A DNA stretch of 64,000 bases from JBDRKE01 sp043814315 (GTDB taxonomy: Bacteria; Omnitrophota; Gorgyraeia; Gygaellales; Profunditerraquicolaceae), in NCBI GenBank assembly GCA_043814315.1, contig JBDRKE010000005.1, positions 1 to 64,000 of the forward strand, read 5' to 3'. The translations under genes were made by a program, and so were the position numbers. Under the pieces are notes generated by a model, which had not been told where the DNA came from, did no database searches, and saw nothing but the letters and a program-made list of their open reading frames with translations. Each line of letters begins with the position of its first letter. Position 1 is the first letter of the stretch. Positions 46,230-55,146 of this stretch are shown here, in pieces.

Positions 46230-49200
46230 CTATATATCTAGGTTTTTAACCTGGTGCGCGTAGTTCTCAATAAATTCGCGGCGCGGCTCAACCTGGTCTC
46301 CCATGAGAACCGTAAATATCTTATCCGCCTCTACCTCATCCTCCAGGGTCACCTTTAAAATCGTGCGTTTATCAGGGTCCATGGTGGTCTCCCAGAGCTG
46401 CTGAGGATTCATCTCTCCCAAGCCCTTGTAGCGCTGGATATGCATGCCTTTTGAGGCGGCTTGCGCCACATAAGCTAAAACGTCCTTTAAAGAGAATAAG
46501 TCCTTTTGTTCCTTTTCATTAGAAATGTGATACAATGGCTTCGGCTTCTTCTCTGTGTCTTTTTTGGCCGAGACAGCCGCCTGCACCTCTGAGCCTTCAT
46601 ATGTTGCGATATCTAACCCCGCCTTCTCTATCTTAGTCACAACTTGTTCTACTTCATGGGCTTCAAACAGCTCTAGAACATCAAGCTCGGTCTCCTTATC
46701 CTGCCTGCCCGTAAGGCTAGCCAGCTCTTTGTCAGAATAAAGAAAATGGTCATTACCCTCCACTTTGACCCTATAAATAGGCATTTTTTTGGTCTTTTGA
46801 TGTCTAAAACCCAGATATTTTGAGAAATCTACTCCCCTTTTTTCTAAATTCTTACCCAATTTTTGAAGCTCAACCAATAGATGCAAAAGTTCTTTAAACT
46901 GGGTATCTGTAAAGATTTGCTTATCTTTAAGTCTTGTAAACTTATGCCCTTCCCTGCCTAAATCCAAAAGTAGCTCATTCATCTGTTTTTCAGTCTGAAT
47001 ATACTCCTCACGCTGGCCCCTCTTTATCTTGTAGAGAGGCGGCTGGGCAATGTAAACATATCCATCTACGACCAGTTTGGGTATCTGGCGGTAAAGTAAA
47101 GTGAGGAGCAAGGTGCGTATGTGGGAACCGTCCGTATCTGCGTCTGCCATGAGTATTAATTTATGATAACGCAGCTTTGAGATGTCAAATTCTTCTCCTA
47201 CTCCTGTGCCAAGGGCTGTAATAATATTGCGAATTTCTTCGTTGGAAAGAATCTTATCCAGCCGCGCCTTTTCCACGTTCAGAATTTTTCCTTTGATGGG
47301 AAGGATTGCCTGAAACCTCCTGTCGCGCCCCTGCTTAGCGCTGTTATGCACAAACACGCCGCCCGCTAAAGCAAAATTATGGGTATGGGGCACTTCAATA
47401 TCATAAACATCCGTCTTTTCTTCAACCTTTTCTATGCGCTTGATTTTATGGTTGTAATTTACTACCGCTTCTAAAAACGCGTTTTGATTAGCATTAAAAA
47501 ACCTATTTACTAGAGTATCATATTTTAACAAATTGGTGTCGCGCTGGGGCAAGGCCTGCCTTTCGTCGTCGTATAATTCAAAATTACCATGGCTTTCATA
47601 TACCATTTTGGCAAAAGCTAAGCTATGGTCTAAATAAGTCTGGTTGTAAGCAGCTTTTCTTTTTTTCCTAAAACCATCCGTCCACTGCTCTTTTGTCTTT
47701 TGTCTTCTCCACTGCAAAAGCTTAATATCAGACCATTCTAACGTTGCTTTTTGCAATAAATATTCTTTTGCTTCTGGATGGTTCGCAAAATATTTCTTTA
47801 CTCTATTAGACTGCTTTAATCTGCTTTCTTTTTGAGACCAATAGTTTTTCTGCGCCAGGTTAAGGGTTTGAGCATTTTGAGTTTGATAGTCCGGGTGGCT
47901 ATGATAAAAGTCCAAGAACTTCTTAACCATATAAGCCTTATAAGCGGGGTTTTCCCACTGTCTCTTTGCGTTTTTACTAAAAAGGCCTCTTTTTTCTAAA
48001 GATTTCTTGCGAGCTTTATTCCTAAACATATCCGTCCGTTTTTGTGCTGCCGATTTTATTTTTACATCTGGACGATGCAAAGTGTATTCCAGATGAACGT
48101 AATGAAATTGCATATGCTGTTCATGGGGAATGCGTTGGATGTTGGTTGGGTTATTGTTGAGCTTATTAAAATCGGCGTGGTGACGGTGTTTCCCTGCAGA
48201 AGAGGCATAAACTTTATTCCCAAGATTAAACATATCCGCTAAAACATGGGTATACATCCATTTTTTAGACTTGTGATCAAAAACCATCTCATAGCCATCT
48301 AAAGAACAATTGCCTTCTCTTTTGGAAACCTTTCGATAAAAAGGCGATAGACTGTGATTAGGAGTCAACTCAGAGGCAGGAACATAGGTACCGTCGACCA
48401 ATCTAAATAAATGGCCCGGAGTGCATCTTAATTCCTCGTCGTTATCCAAAATAATCTTAATAACCTGCGCATCTTGCTTAGTCATGCGAGCATTAAGTAC
48501 CGGCGCAATGCCGATATATCCATTATCAAGCATAGTATAACAAAAGTTTTGCTTCCCCTGTTTACTTTCTTCCACTAATTCTTTAAAAGAAATGTTTCTG
48601 CCGTCTAGTAGCGCAACTTTTGTTTCTCCAACCCAACAGCCTCCGGCCGAATCGCCCTCCACAATATACAATTCGCACAAAGCCGCATCCTTTTCAGAAC
48701 AATCCGCAAGCTTGCCCGGCAAACCGGCGCCTTCCAGGGCCCCTTTTCTACGAGTTAACTCCCGAGCCTTACGCGCTGCTTCGCGCGCCCGCGAAGCCAC
48801 GATAACCTTATCTACGACTTTATTGGCAACTGACGGATTCTCCTCAAAAAATCCCGATAAGGCCTCTAAGCTCACTGAGGCAACCAGGCCTTCGACTTCA
48901 GAGTTCCCCAGCTTGGTCTTGGTTTGGCCTTCAAATTGAGGATTGGGCACCTTGACGCTGACAACAGCTGTTAAGCCCTCGCGCGCATCCTCCCCTGCAA
49001 TGGCTATATCGTCCTTAAGGAGATTTTTGGATTTTGCGTATTGATTAATGGCGCGCGTTAATGCCGACTTAAAACCCGAAAGGTGCGTACCTCCTTCTAC
49101 CGTGTTGATATTATTGGCAAAAGAGTAGAGCGTTTCCGCATACCCATCATTATACTGCAGGGCCACCTCCAGAATAACCTCATCCTGCTCTTTCTGAAAA

Positions 49201-49982
49201 TAGATGACTTTGTTATGCAGGGGATTTTTGTTCTTGTTCAGGTAGTCCACAAAAGAAACGATCCCGCCGCCAAATTCAAAAACGCTTTCTTTATCTGAGC
49301 GCTCATCAACGAGTTTTATTTTTAAACCCTTGTTTAAAAAGGCGAGTTCTCTCAGGCGCTGAGCCAGGGTGTCATAGGAAAATTCGGTTTTGTTGAAAAT
49401 CGTGCGGTCGGACTTGAAGGTCACCTTGGTGCCGCTGTTTTGACTTTTCCCGATAACCGTTAGCTTTGAAACCGTTTTGCCGCGCTCATAACGCTGGTGG
49501 TAAATCTTTCCGTCTCTTTTAATTTCAACCTCCAGCCAATCCGAAAGCGCGTTCACCACGCTGACGCCAACTCCATGCAATCCTCCTGATACCTTATACA
49601 CCCTATGGTCGAACTTGCCCCCTGCGTGCAACTTGGTAAGGGCCACCTCTACGGCGGGCTTCTTCTCTGTTTTATGTATATCCACAGGGATGCCGCGACC
49701 GTTATCTGTAACACTAACGCTGTTATCCGAACGGATAGCGACCTCAATAAAATTGCAGTACCCAGCCAGGCTCTCATCCACACTATTGTCGACAACCTCG
49801 TAAACCAAATGGTGCAGGCCGCGCATTGAGGTGTCGCCGATATACATGGCGGGCCGGCGCCTGACTGCCTCTGTGCCCTCTAATACCTGAATATTGGTGG
49901 CATCATAGACCTTGTCCTTGGCGGTTTCTTTAGGGGGGGGCGGCATAACTACATTTTCTTTCTTATTTTTTTTATTATTCAC
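46230..49982 (-). CDS. gyrB: DNA gyrase subunit B with an intein
   Basis: GyrB supplies ATP hydrolysis to gyrase. The precursor has 1250 residues; removing the intein at 449-880 leaves 818. The GHKL ATPase motifs are intact (VDNSVDESLAGYC, TDNGRGIPVD, GGLHGVGVSVVNALS). The TOPRIM motif EGDSAGG is immediately followed by the intein, and the extein resumes SAKQGRDRRFQAILPIKGK. DADTDGSHIRTLLLT and QRYKGLGEMNPQQLWETTM follow. The start overlaps the DUF721 gene by 4 bases. Confidence 0.97.
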   Translation of the reverse strand: MNNKKNKKENVVMPPPPKETAKDKVYDATNIQVLEGTEAVRRRPAMYIGDTSMRGLHHLVYEVVDNSVDESLAGYCNFIEVAIRSDNSVSVTDNGRGIPVDIHKTEKKPAVEVALTKLHAGGKFDHRVYKVSGGLHGVGVSVVNALSDWLEVEIKRDGKIYHQRYERGKTVSKLTVIGKSQNSGTKVTFKSDRTIFNKTEFSYDTLAQRLRELAFLNKGLKIKLVDERSDKESVFEFGGGIVSFVDYLNKNKNPLHNKVIYFQKEQDEVILEVALQYNDGYAETLYSFANNINTVEGGTHLSGFKSALTRAINQYAKSKNLLKDDIAIAGEDAREGLTAVVSVKVPNPQFEGQTKTKLGNSEVEGLVASVSLEALSGFFEENPSVANKVVDKVIVASRAREAARKARELTRRKGALEGAGLPGKLADCSEKDAALCELYIVEGDSAGGCWVGETKVALLDGRNISFKELVEESKQGKQNFCYTMLDNGYIGIAPVLNARMTKQDAQVIKIILDNDEELRCTPGHLFRLVDGTYVPASELTPNHSLSPFYRKVSKREGNCSLDGYEMVFDHKSKKWMYTHVLADMFNLGNKVYASSAGKHRHHADFNKLNNNPTNIQRIPHEQHMQFHYVHLEYTLHRPDVKIKSAAQKRTDMFRNKARKKSLEKRGLFSKNAKRQWENPAYKAYMVKKFLDFYHSHPDYQTQNAQTLNLAQKNYWSQKESRLKQSNRVKKYFANHPEAKEYLLQKATLEWSDIKLLQWRRQKTKEQWTDGFRKKRKAAYNQTYLDHSLAFAKMVYESHGNFELYDDERQALPQRDTNLLKYDTLVNRFFNANQNAFLEAVVNYNHKIKRIEKVEEKTDVYDIEVPHTHNFALAGGVFVHNSAKQGRDRRFQAILPIKGKILNVEKARLDKILSNEEIRNIITALGTGVGEEFDISKLRYHKLILMADADTDGSHIRTLLLTLLYRQIPKLVVDGYVYIAQPPLYKIKRGQREEYIQTEKQMNELLLDLGREGHKFTRLKDKQIFTDTQFKELLHLLVELQKLGKNLEKRGVDFSKYLGFRHQKTKKMPIYRVKVEGNDHFLYSDKELASLTGRQDKETELDVLELFEAHEVEQVVTKIEKAGLDIATYEGSEVQAAVSAKKDTEKKPKPLYHISNEKEQKDLFSLKDVLAYVAQAASKGMHIQRYKGLGEMNPQQLWETTMDPDKRTILKVTLEDEVEADKIFTVLMGDQVEPRREFIENYAHQVKNLDI
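47343..48638 (-). mobile_element. GyrB intein with HNH-type endonuclease (432 residues)
   Basis: The element starts CWVGETKVALLDG and ends GGVFVHN with Ser at +1, so all splicing residues are present (Cys1, His-Asn end, Ser+1). CTPGHLFRL fits block B. Its endonuclease is not LAGLIDADG: GKHRHHADFNKLNNNPTNI followed by HEQH resembles an HNH centre, and a long Lys/Arg/Trp-rich region with WSDIKLLQWRRQKTKEQW-like short repeats follows. It is inserted in the TOPRIM metal-binding motif. Confidence 0.9.
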
Positions 49983-50266
49983 TTGGTCTCTCCGATGCGA
50001 AAACGAATATCCTTAATACCGCTAGATACATTGCGAAGTTTACCCAATAAATCGGTTTTTTTTAAATTTAAGGCATAAAGCCAGGTAGACGAATCCACCC
50101 ATATTCCCAGCACGCCTTTTTTAAAATAATTAAACTTTATATGCTCCAACTCTCTTCTTGTCAAGATTTTTTTTAACCAGGCCTGCACAGGGTCTTTACC
50201 CCGGCCCTCTTTCTTCGCCACCAAATCCCCTATTACATCATGTAGAATGTCTTTGATATTCTCCAC
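49979..50266 (-). CDS. DUF721 / DciA-like protein
   Basis: The 95-residue protein resembles the DUF721 family, found between dnaN or recF and gyrB. DciA members load the replicative helicase in bacteria that lack DnaC. The core WLKKILTRRELEHIKF and a predicted KH-like beta region (GVLGIWVDSSTWLYALNLKK) fit. It starts directly after dnaN and overlaps gyrB by 4 bases. recF, often found here, is absent. Confidence 0.75.
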   Translation of the reverse strand: MENIKDILHDVIGDLVAKKEGRGKDPVQAWLKKILTRRELEHIKFNYFKKGVLGIWVDSSTWLYALNLKKTDLLGKLRNVSSGIKDIRFRIGETK

Positions 50267-51358
50267 TTAACTGAGCCGCATAGGCAAAACAATATAAACG
50301 TAGCCGTCGCTACGTATCACCCCGGGCTGCTCGCTGTCTGTCAACTCAAGACTTATCTTATCGTCGGTGAGATTTTTTAAAACATCTATCAGGTAGTTGG
50401 GGTTAAACCCTATAACCATCTCTTTCCCCTGATAATCTACAGGCACTTCTTCCCGTGACTCACCCACATCAGGAGTCGATTTAGAAAGAACAAGCTTGTT
50501 TTTAAAAACCTCCAACTTGACAGCTTGGTAGTCTGGCGTGGAAAGCAAGGAGGCTCTTTTGACAGCTAATAAAAACTCGGTTCGCTCCGCTTTTAAAAGA
50601 TTATCCGACGCCGGGGGAATAACTTGCCGGTAATCCGGAAACTCTCCCTCAATAAGACGCGAAATAATAATAATATCCCCCAGGTCAAACATGGCCTGGT
50701 TTGTGCCGAGCACAAGTGATAGCTCTCCTTGATCCTGGAGGTTACGATTTAACTCATGAATGGTTTTAATGGGCACAATAATATAAATATCTTTATCTAT
50801 ATTATGGTTTAGCTTTTTTTCTATAATAGCAAGCCTCTTACCGTCCGTAGCCACTAGAGAAAAAATATTTTTATTAATTTTAAATAGTATTCCATTTAAA
50901 ATATAGCGTGTTTCATCAAAAGATACCGCGAAAGAAGTGAGATTTAACATTTGCTTGAGTAGGGATTGCTCAAGCTTAATAACCTCTTGATCTTTAAATT
51001 CTGGGAGTTTAGGAAACTCCTCTTTTCCTAACCCCATTATTTTAAACTGGCAAGACTTAACATCAATCGTCACTAGGTTGTTCTTTTTTGTGGTAACATC
51101 AATATTATCAGAAGGTAACTCCCTGATAATATCTCCAAATCTTTTGGCGGGCACTGTAATGGACCCTGGCTCTTGGATATCCACAGGCACCACACAGCTT
51201 ATTCCTATATCTAAATCCGTAGCGGTTAACTTTAACCCATTAGATTGAGCTTCTAATAAAACATTAGAAAGTATTGGTAAGGCTGCTTTTGTAGTAATAA
51301 CGTTTTGCACGGTTTGTATGCCGCTCAATAAAATATCTTTTTGTACTTTGAATTTCAT
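50267..51358 (-). CDS. dnaN: DNA polymerase III beta subunit (sliding clamp)
   Basis: DnaN forms the ring that tethers DNA polymerase III to DNA. The 363-residue protein contains the three repeated clamp domains and the closing motif SDGYVYIVLPMRL. An SD (AAGGAGAAGAAG) lies just before the ATG and TATTATAAT lies a little further upstream, a possible -10 box. It is 133 bases after dnaA. Confidence 0.96.
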   Translation of the reverse strand: MKFKVQKDILLSGIQTVQNVITTKAALPILSNVLLEAQSNGLKLTATDLDIGISCVVPVDIQEPGSITVPAKRFGDIIRELPSDNIDVTTKKNNLVTIDVKSCQFKIMGLGKEEFPKLPEFKDQEVIKLEQSLLKQMLNLTSFAVSFDETRYILNGILFKINKNIFSLVATDGKRLAIIEKKLNHNIDKDIYIIVPIKTIHELNRNLQDQGELSLVLGTNQAMFDLGDIIIISRLIEGEFPDYRQVIPPASDNLLKAERTEFLLAVKRASLLSTPDYQAVKLEVFKNKLVLSKSTPDVGESREEVPVDYQGKEMVIGFNPNYLIDVLKNLTDDKISLELTDSEQPGVIRSDGYVYIVLPMRLS

Positions 51359-51490
51359 CTTCTTCTCCTTTTAATTATAATATATTAAAATAGTAGTCGT
51401 AGTAATGGGTTTTGTTTGTGTTGAAAAGTTTCTAACCCTAAGAGCTTATGAAGAGATAGGGTTAGAATTTCATTGGGATAACCCTTGAAT
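51359..51490 (-). promoter_or_regulatory. dnaA-dnaN gap with an 11-bp inverted repeat
   Basis: TTCTAACCCTA (51430-51440) and TAGGGTTAGAA (51457-51467) form a perfect hairpin with a 16-base loop. It is not followed by a clean T-run. It may be a weak terminator, a processing site or a protein-binding site. AT-rich TATTATAAT near 51375 could be the dnaN -10 box. Confidence 0.5.
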
Positions 51491-52834
51491 TTATTGTTTA
51501 ATAATTTGAATAACATGCTCTACTTTTTGTTTTAAGGCCTCATTCGTATTCAAGCCCCCCTTGATTTTATTATAAGAGTGTAAGACGGTCGTGTGATCTT
51601 TTCCCCCAAAATGGTCTCCTATCTCAGGCAAAGACAGCTCTGTCAACTCTCTGCTTAAATACATCGCAACCTGGCGCGGGAGAACAATGTTTTTGTGGCG
51701 GCGCTTGGTCTTAAGCTCATGCAGTGATACCCCGAATTCTTCAGACACGCAACGCTGTATAAAATCTACCGTGATAAGCCTCTTGGGTTCTTTTAACAAG
51801 TCCTTTAAAACCTCTTTGGCCAGGCCCAACGTGATGGGCTCTTCTTCTAGTAAAGAATAGGCGATGGTGCGGATCAGCGCCCCCTCTAACTCCCTAACAT
51901 TTGTTTTAATGAGTTGGGCGATGAAAAAAATCACTTCATCCGGAACGGTTACAGGCTCTCTTTCAATCTTTTTCTTTAAAATAGCCACGCGCGTTTCTAA
52001 ATCAGGCGGCTGGATATCTGTGGTGAGCCCCCAACCAAAGCGCGAGACAAGCCTATCTTGCAAATTGGCAATTTCCTTAGGGGGTCGGTCAGAGGAAAAA
52101 ACAATCTGTTTATGGGAGTCGTAAAGCGTATTAAAGGTATGGAAGAACTCTTCTTGGGTTGACTCTTTCCCTGCGATGAAATGGATATCGTCTATCATCA
52201 GGACATCCACATTTCTGTATTTTTGCCGGAAGCGAGAAGTCGAATGATGCTGGATGGCGTCGATGAGTTCATTAGTAAATTTTTCCGACGATAGGTAGCA
52301 AATTTTAGGGTTGCCCGTAGATTTGCTGAGTATAAGGTTACAGATAGCCTGGATAAGATGGGTCTTGCCCAGGCCCACCCCCCCGTAAATAAATAAAGGA
52401 TTGTACGCTTTAGCAGGAGAATCGGCAACCGCTAAAGAGTAAGCGTGAGCATGCCGGTTAGACGAACCCACAACAAAATTTTCGAACGTATAGCGCGCAT
52501 TCAGGCTGGAGGTGTCGTGATGCCCGGCAGCCTTGATGGTCAGGCCCGCCGGATTTAATGGGTCGCGCACTTCCCGTTTCTCTTTGATGCCGGATTCAAA
52601 AGATACGGCGATTTCTTGCTGGGAAGATACATGGCTCAGCGCCTGCTGGATGATGAGGCTATAATGTTTCTCGACCCACTCTCGAAAGAAATCATCCGGG
52701 GCCTCTAGAACTAAACCGTTCTTATTTTTTGTGCGCGGCGTTAAGGGCAAAATCCAGGTTTCAAAAACCGTATCCCCTAACCGTTCTTTTAAGAACCCAT
52801 GTGCCTGCTGCCAGGCTTGGAGAATATCAGCCAT
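51491..52834 (-). CDS. dnaA: Chromosomal replication initiator protein DnaA
   Basis: DnaA binds 9-base boxes at the origin and opens it in its ATP form. The 447-residue protein has the N-terminal helicase-loading domain, an AAA+ core with Walker A GGVGLGKTHL at about 150-159 and Walker B VLMIDDIHFI. The C-terminal DNA-binding domain has DHTTVLHSYNKI near residue 425. The proposed mRNA start lies upstream of the DnaA-like boxes at 52841-52891, which would allow autoregulation. Confidence 0.97.
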   Translation of the reverse strand: MADILQAWQQAHGFLKERLGDTVFETWILPLTPRTKNKNGLVLEAPDDFFREWVEKHYSLIIQQALSHVSSQQEIAVSFESGIKEKREVRDPLNPAGLTIKAAGHHDTSSLNARYTFENFVVGSSNRHAHAYSLAVADSPAKAYNPLFIYGGVGLGKTHLIQAICNLILSKSTGNPKICYLSSEKFTNELIDAIQHHSTSRFRQKYRNVDVLMIDDIHFIAGKESTQEEFFHTFNTLYDSHKQIVFSSDRPPKEIANLQDRLVSRFGWGLTTDIQPPDLETRVAILKKKIEREPVTVPDEVIFFIAQLIKTNVRELEGALIRTIAYSLLEEEPITLGLAKEVLKDLLKEPKRLITVDFIQRCVSEEFGVSLHELKTKRRHKNIVLPRQVAMYLSRELTELSLPEIGDHFGGKDHTTVLHSYNKIKGGLNTNEALKQKVEHVIQIIKQ

Positions 52835-53122
52835 CTCAGGTTATGTACAGAATTAACAGCTTATTCACAACTTGTATAAATCTGTGGAAAACCAAAAACC
52901 ATGCAAAAGCCAGTTTTATTATACCCGCGCTAAGATAACCTGCAAGCCTCCCAAGAAATATACTTTAAAATACCATGGAATTTTAAACGAGGCAAGTAAA
53001 AAACATGTGTCCCTTTTTCATGAGACGTTTAGCTATTATACATTAAATTTTTTTCCCGTCAACAAAAAAGGTAAATCATGAAAAAGCCTGGCCTGTTAAC
53101 AATGCGCGGCCTCTTGTTTATC
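52835..53122. other. Probable chromosomal origin of replication (oriC)
   Basis: No gene is found in this gap. Near dnaA there are TTATGTACA (52841-52849), TTATTCACA (52861-52869) and, reversed, TTTTCCACA (52883-52891), differing from the TTATCCACA box by two, one and one bases. AT-rich DNA follows (52910-53060), including TTTTATTATA and ATTATACATTAAATTTTTTT. All genes on both sides point away from it. Confidence 0.8.
52918..52945 (-). promoter_or_regulatory. Possible dnaA promoter
   Basis: On the minus strand a perfect -10 TATAAT (52918-52923) is preceded at 16 bases by TTGCAG, a weak -35. The transcript would pass through the DnaA-like boxes before the dnaA ATG. Confidence 0.45.
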
Positions 53123-53150
53123 TTGACCGCGACTTCTTTATTGATATAAT
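53123..53150 (+). promoter_or_regulatory. Promoter P1 upstream of rpmH
   Basis: TTGACC (53123-53128) and TATAAT (53145-53150) are 16 bases apart, upstream of rpmH. Confidence 0.7.
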
Positions 53151-53202
53151 AGGGCCTTCTACAACACGCAGCTTGGCCGGCTGGCTTTAACATACGAATG
53201 TG

Positions 53203-53230
53203 TTGACTTCAGGCGGCTTTGTGTTATAAT
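53203..53230 (+). promoter_or_regulatory. Promoter P2 upstream of rpmH
   Basis: TTGACT (53203-53208) and TATAAT (53225-53230) are 16 bases apart, giving a start about 28 bases before the rpmH ATG. With P1 it forms a tandem pair. Confidence 0.8.
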
Positions 53231-53264
53231 TGGAAAACACATTTAAACCTATTGGGTAAAGCCG

Positions 53265-53396
53265 ATGAAAAAAAATTTAAATACTCCTACAAATATCGTC
53301 GGGAAACGTAGACACGGCTTTCGTAAGAAGATGGCCACTTCAGCCGGCCGCCGAACCCTGTCGCGTCGCCGCCGTAAGGGAAGAAAAAGACTTTAG
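53265..53396 (+). CDS. rpmH: 50S ribosomal protein L34
   Basis: L34 is a 43-residue very basic protein of the large subunit. The sequence has the family core KRRHGFRKKMATSAGRRTL and ends RRRRKGRKRL, the usual L34 plan. The ATG at 53265 lacks a strong SD. It is the first plus-strand gene after the origin. rnpA normally follows rpmH, but here yidD starts only 6 bases after the stop. Confidence 0.95.
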   Translation: MKKNLNTPTNIVGKRRHGFRKKMATSAGRRTLSRRRRKGRKRL

Positions 53397-53402
53397 TGTT
53401 TT

Positions 53403-53618
53403 ATGTTGAGCAAAATCGCCGCTAAACTTATCCGCGGGTACCAGGTGTCCTTGCGGATCATTTTGCCAATTTCCTGTCGTTTTACGCCCGGCTGTTCCGA
53501 GTACGCCTTGCAAGCCATTACAAAATACGGTTTTTTGCGAGGGAGCTTTAAGGCGGGCAAGAGGCTTTTGTCCTGCCACCCTTTTTCAGGACAATCAGGG
53601 TATGATCCGGTAGAATAA
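53403..53618 (+). CDS. yidD: Membrane protein insertion efficiency factor YidD
   Basis: YidD helps YidC insert proteins into the inner membrane. The 71-residue protein has the family signature CRFTPGCSEYALQAI with two conserved cysteines, then YGFLRGSFKAGKRLLSCHPF. It is membrane-associated through an N-terminal amphipathic helix. It lies between rpmH and yidC, the standard order except that rnpA is missing. Confidence 0.94.
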   Translation: MLSKIAAKLIRGYQVSLRIILPISCRFTPGCSEYALQAITKYGFLRGSFKAGKRLLSCHPFSGQSGYDPVE

Positions 53619-53622
53619 AAGT

Positions 53623-55146
53623 ATGGAAAAACGCTTAATATTAGCCATGGCTTTGTCTTTATTGTTGTTGTTAGCATGGTCGGCCATGATGCCAAAGCAG
53701 CAACATATTGATAATAAAGAGGTTAGGGATGATGACTTACCTTTTGTTGATGCTCCTGAAAAGACCCTCTCCTCTCTCTCTGCTCGGCCAAGCATAAAAG
53801 ACGCCAAAGTTATAGAGTTTCACCAGGACAGGTACACTATTTCTTTTATAGAATCACTGGCTGCTATTAAAGAGGTTATATTTAATGATTATCAGTCTGC
53901 CGCACTCACTTTACAAAACGGACTTTTGCTGGATGACACATCCCTTTCTTTTAGCAAGCAGAATAGTAGCGCGAATGAAATCAGCTTTTTACATCTTGAC
54001 CAAAGTAGAAAGGTTATAAAAAAATTTATTTTTTCTAAATCTCTCTACGACATACAGTTAGAGATTACCATTGAAAACCTGTCGGATGCTCCCCTTACCT
54101 CACTATCCCCCCTTGTATTAGGAACGCTTGATTTCTCTTCCAAAAATCCTGATGCCCGCTATCAGGATGTTACCGTGGCTACTAAAGAAAAAGTTAAACA
54201 TGAGAGCCCCAAAAAAGACTTAAATTTAAAAGACGTGGATTTCCTGGCTTTACGAGATAGGTATTTTTGCGCGATTATTGAGCCTGAGCTTGGCCCTCTT
54301 GAAGGCTATATAAAAAAGGCAGGTAACCACGATTCTGAAATTGGCCTGGGCCCCAGGGCCATTTTCTTGCCACCTGGCCAAGCAGTAAAAGAAATATTTC
54401 ATATCTATTTGGGGCCACAAGACTTAAAGCTAATTCAAGGCGTAAATTCAAGGTGGGCCGCAGTTGTCCATTATGGCACATTTGATTTTATTTCTCAGAT
54501 TCTCTTGCAACTATTACAGTTTTTTTATGGCTTAGTCCATAATTGGGGTTGGGCCATTATTATTCTTAGCATTGCTGTATATCTTGCGCTCTTCCCTCTT
54601 AGTTTAAAACAAATGCGTTCTATGAAAGAAATGCAAGCCTTACAGCCCCACATTGAGGAGTTAAAGAGGCTTTATAAAGATAACCCTCAGAGAATGCAGA
54701 AAGAACAAATGGAGCTATTTCGTAAGCATAAAGTTAATCCTTTCGGAGGATGCCTTCCCCTGCTCCTTCAGATGCCCATATTTTTTGCCTTATATCAAAC
54801 ATTGATGCGCTCCGTATTTTTGCGTGGTGCAACTTTCTTGTGGATAAAAGACTTATCAGGCCCAGACCGATTGTTTAGCCTGCCTTTTCCAAAACCTTTT
54901 GATGCCTTTAACCTGCTGCCCATTTTGATGACCATCGGAATGTTTATTCAACAAAAAATTACTACAGCGTCTGCTACCGGCGGTAGTTCAGCAGAGCAAC
55001 AGAGAATCATGATGATTATGATGCCCCTTTTGTTTGGGTTTATTTTTTATTCTATGCCCGCAGGATTGGTTTTATATTGGTTTATTAATAGCACGCTCAT
55101 GTTGGCAAATCAATTTTATCAGTTGAACACAGGCCGAATAAAATGA
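53623..55146 (+). CDS. yidC: Membrane protein insertase YidC
   Basis: YidC inserts and folds inner-membrane proteins with or without SecYEG. The 507-residue protein has an N-terminal membrane segment, a periplasmic beta-rich P1 domain (about 40-285) and five C-terminal membrane helices. The hydrophilic-groove region contains SLKQMRSMKEMQALQPHIEE. GGCLPLLLQMPIFFALYQ and SMPAGLVLYWFINS are conserved family stretches. The P1 domain marks it as the Gram-negative type. Four bases separate it from yidD, and its end overlaps the jag-N gene. Confidence 0.96.
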   Translation: MEKRLILAMALSLLLLLAWSAMMPKQQHIDNKEVRDDDLPFVDAPEKTLSSLSARPSIKDAKVIEFHQDRYTISFIESLAAIKEVIFNDYQSAALTLQNGLLLDDTSLSFSKQNSSANEISFLHLDQSRKVIKKFIFSKSLYDIQLEITIENLSDAPLTSLSPLVLGTLDFSSKNPDARYQDVTVATKEKVKHESPKKDLNLKDVDFLALRDRYFCAIIEPELGPLEGYIKKAGNHDSEIGLGPRAIFLPPGQAVKEIFHIYLGPQDLKLIQGVNSRWAAVVHYGTFDFISQILLQLLQFFYGLVHNWGWAIIILSIAVYLALFPLSLKQMRSMKEMQALQPHIEELKRLYKDNPQRMQKEQMELFRKHKVNPFGGCLPLLLQMPIFFALYQTLMRSVFLRGATFLWIKDLSGPDRLFSLPFPKPFDAFNLLPILMTIGMFIQQKITTASATGGSSAEQQRIMMIMMPLLFGFIFYSMPAGLVLYWFINSTLMLANQFYQLNTGRIK

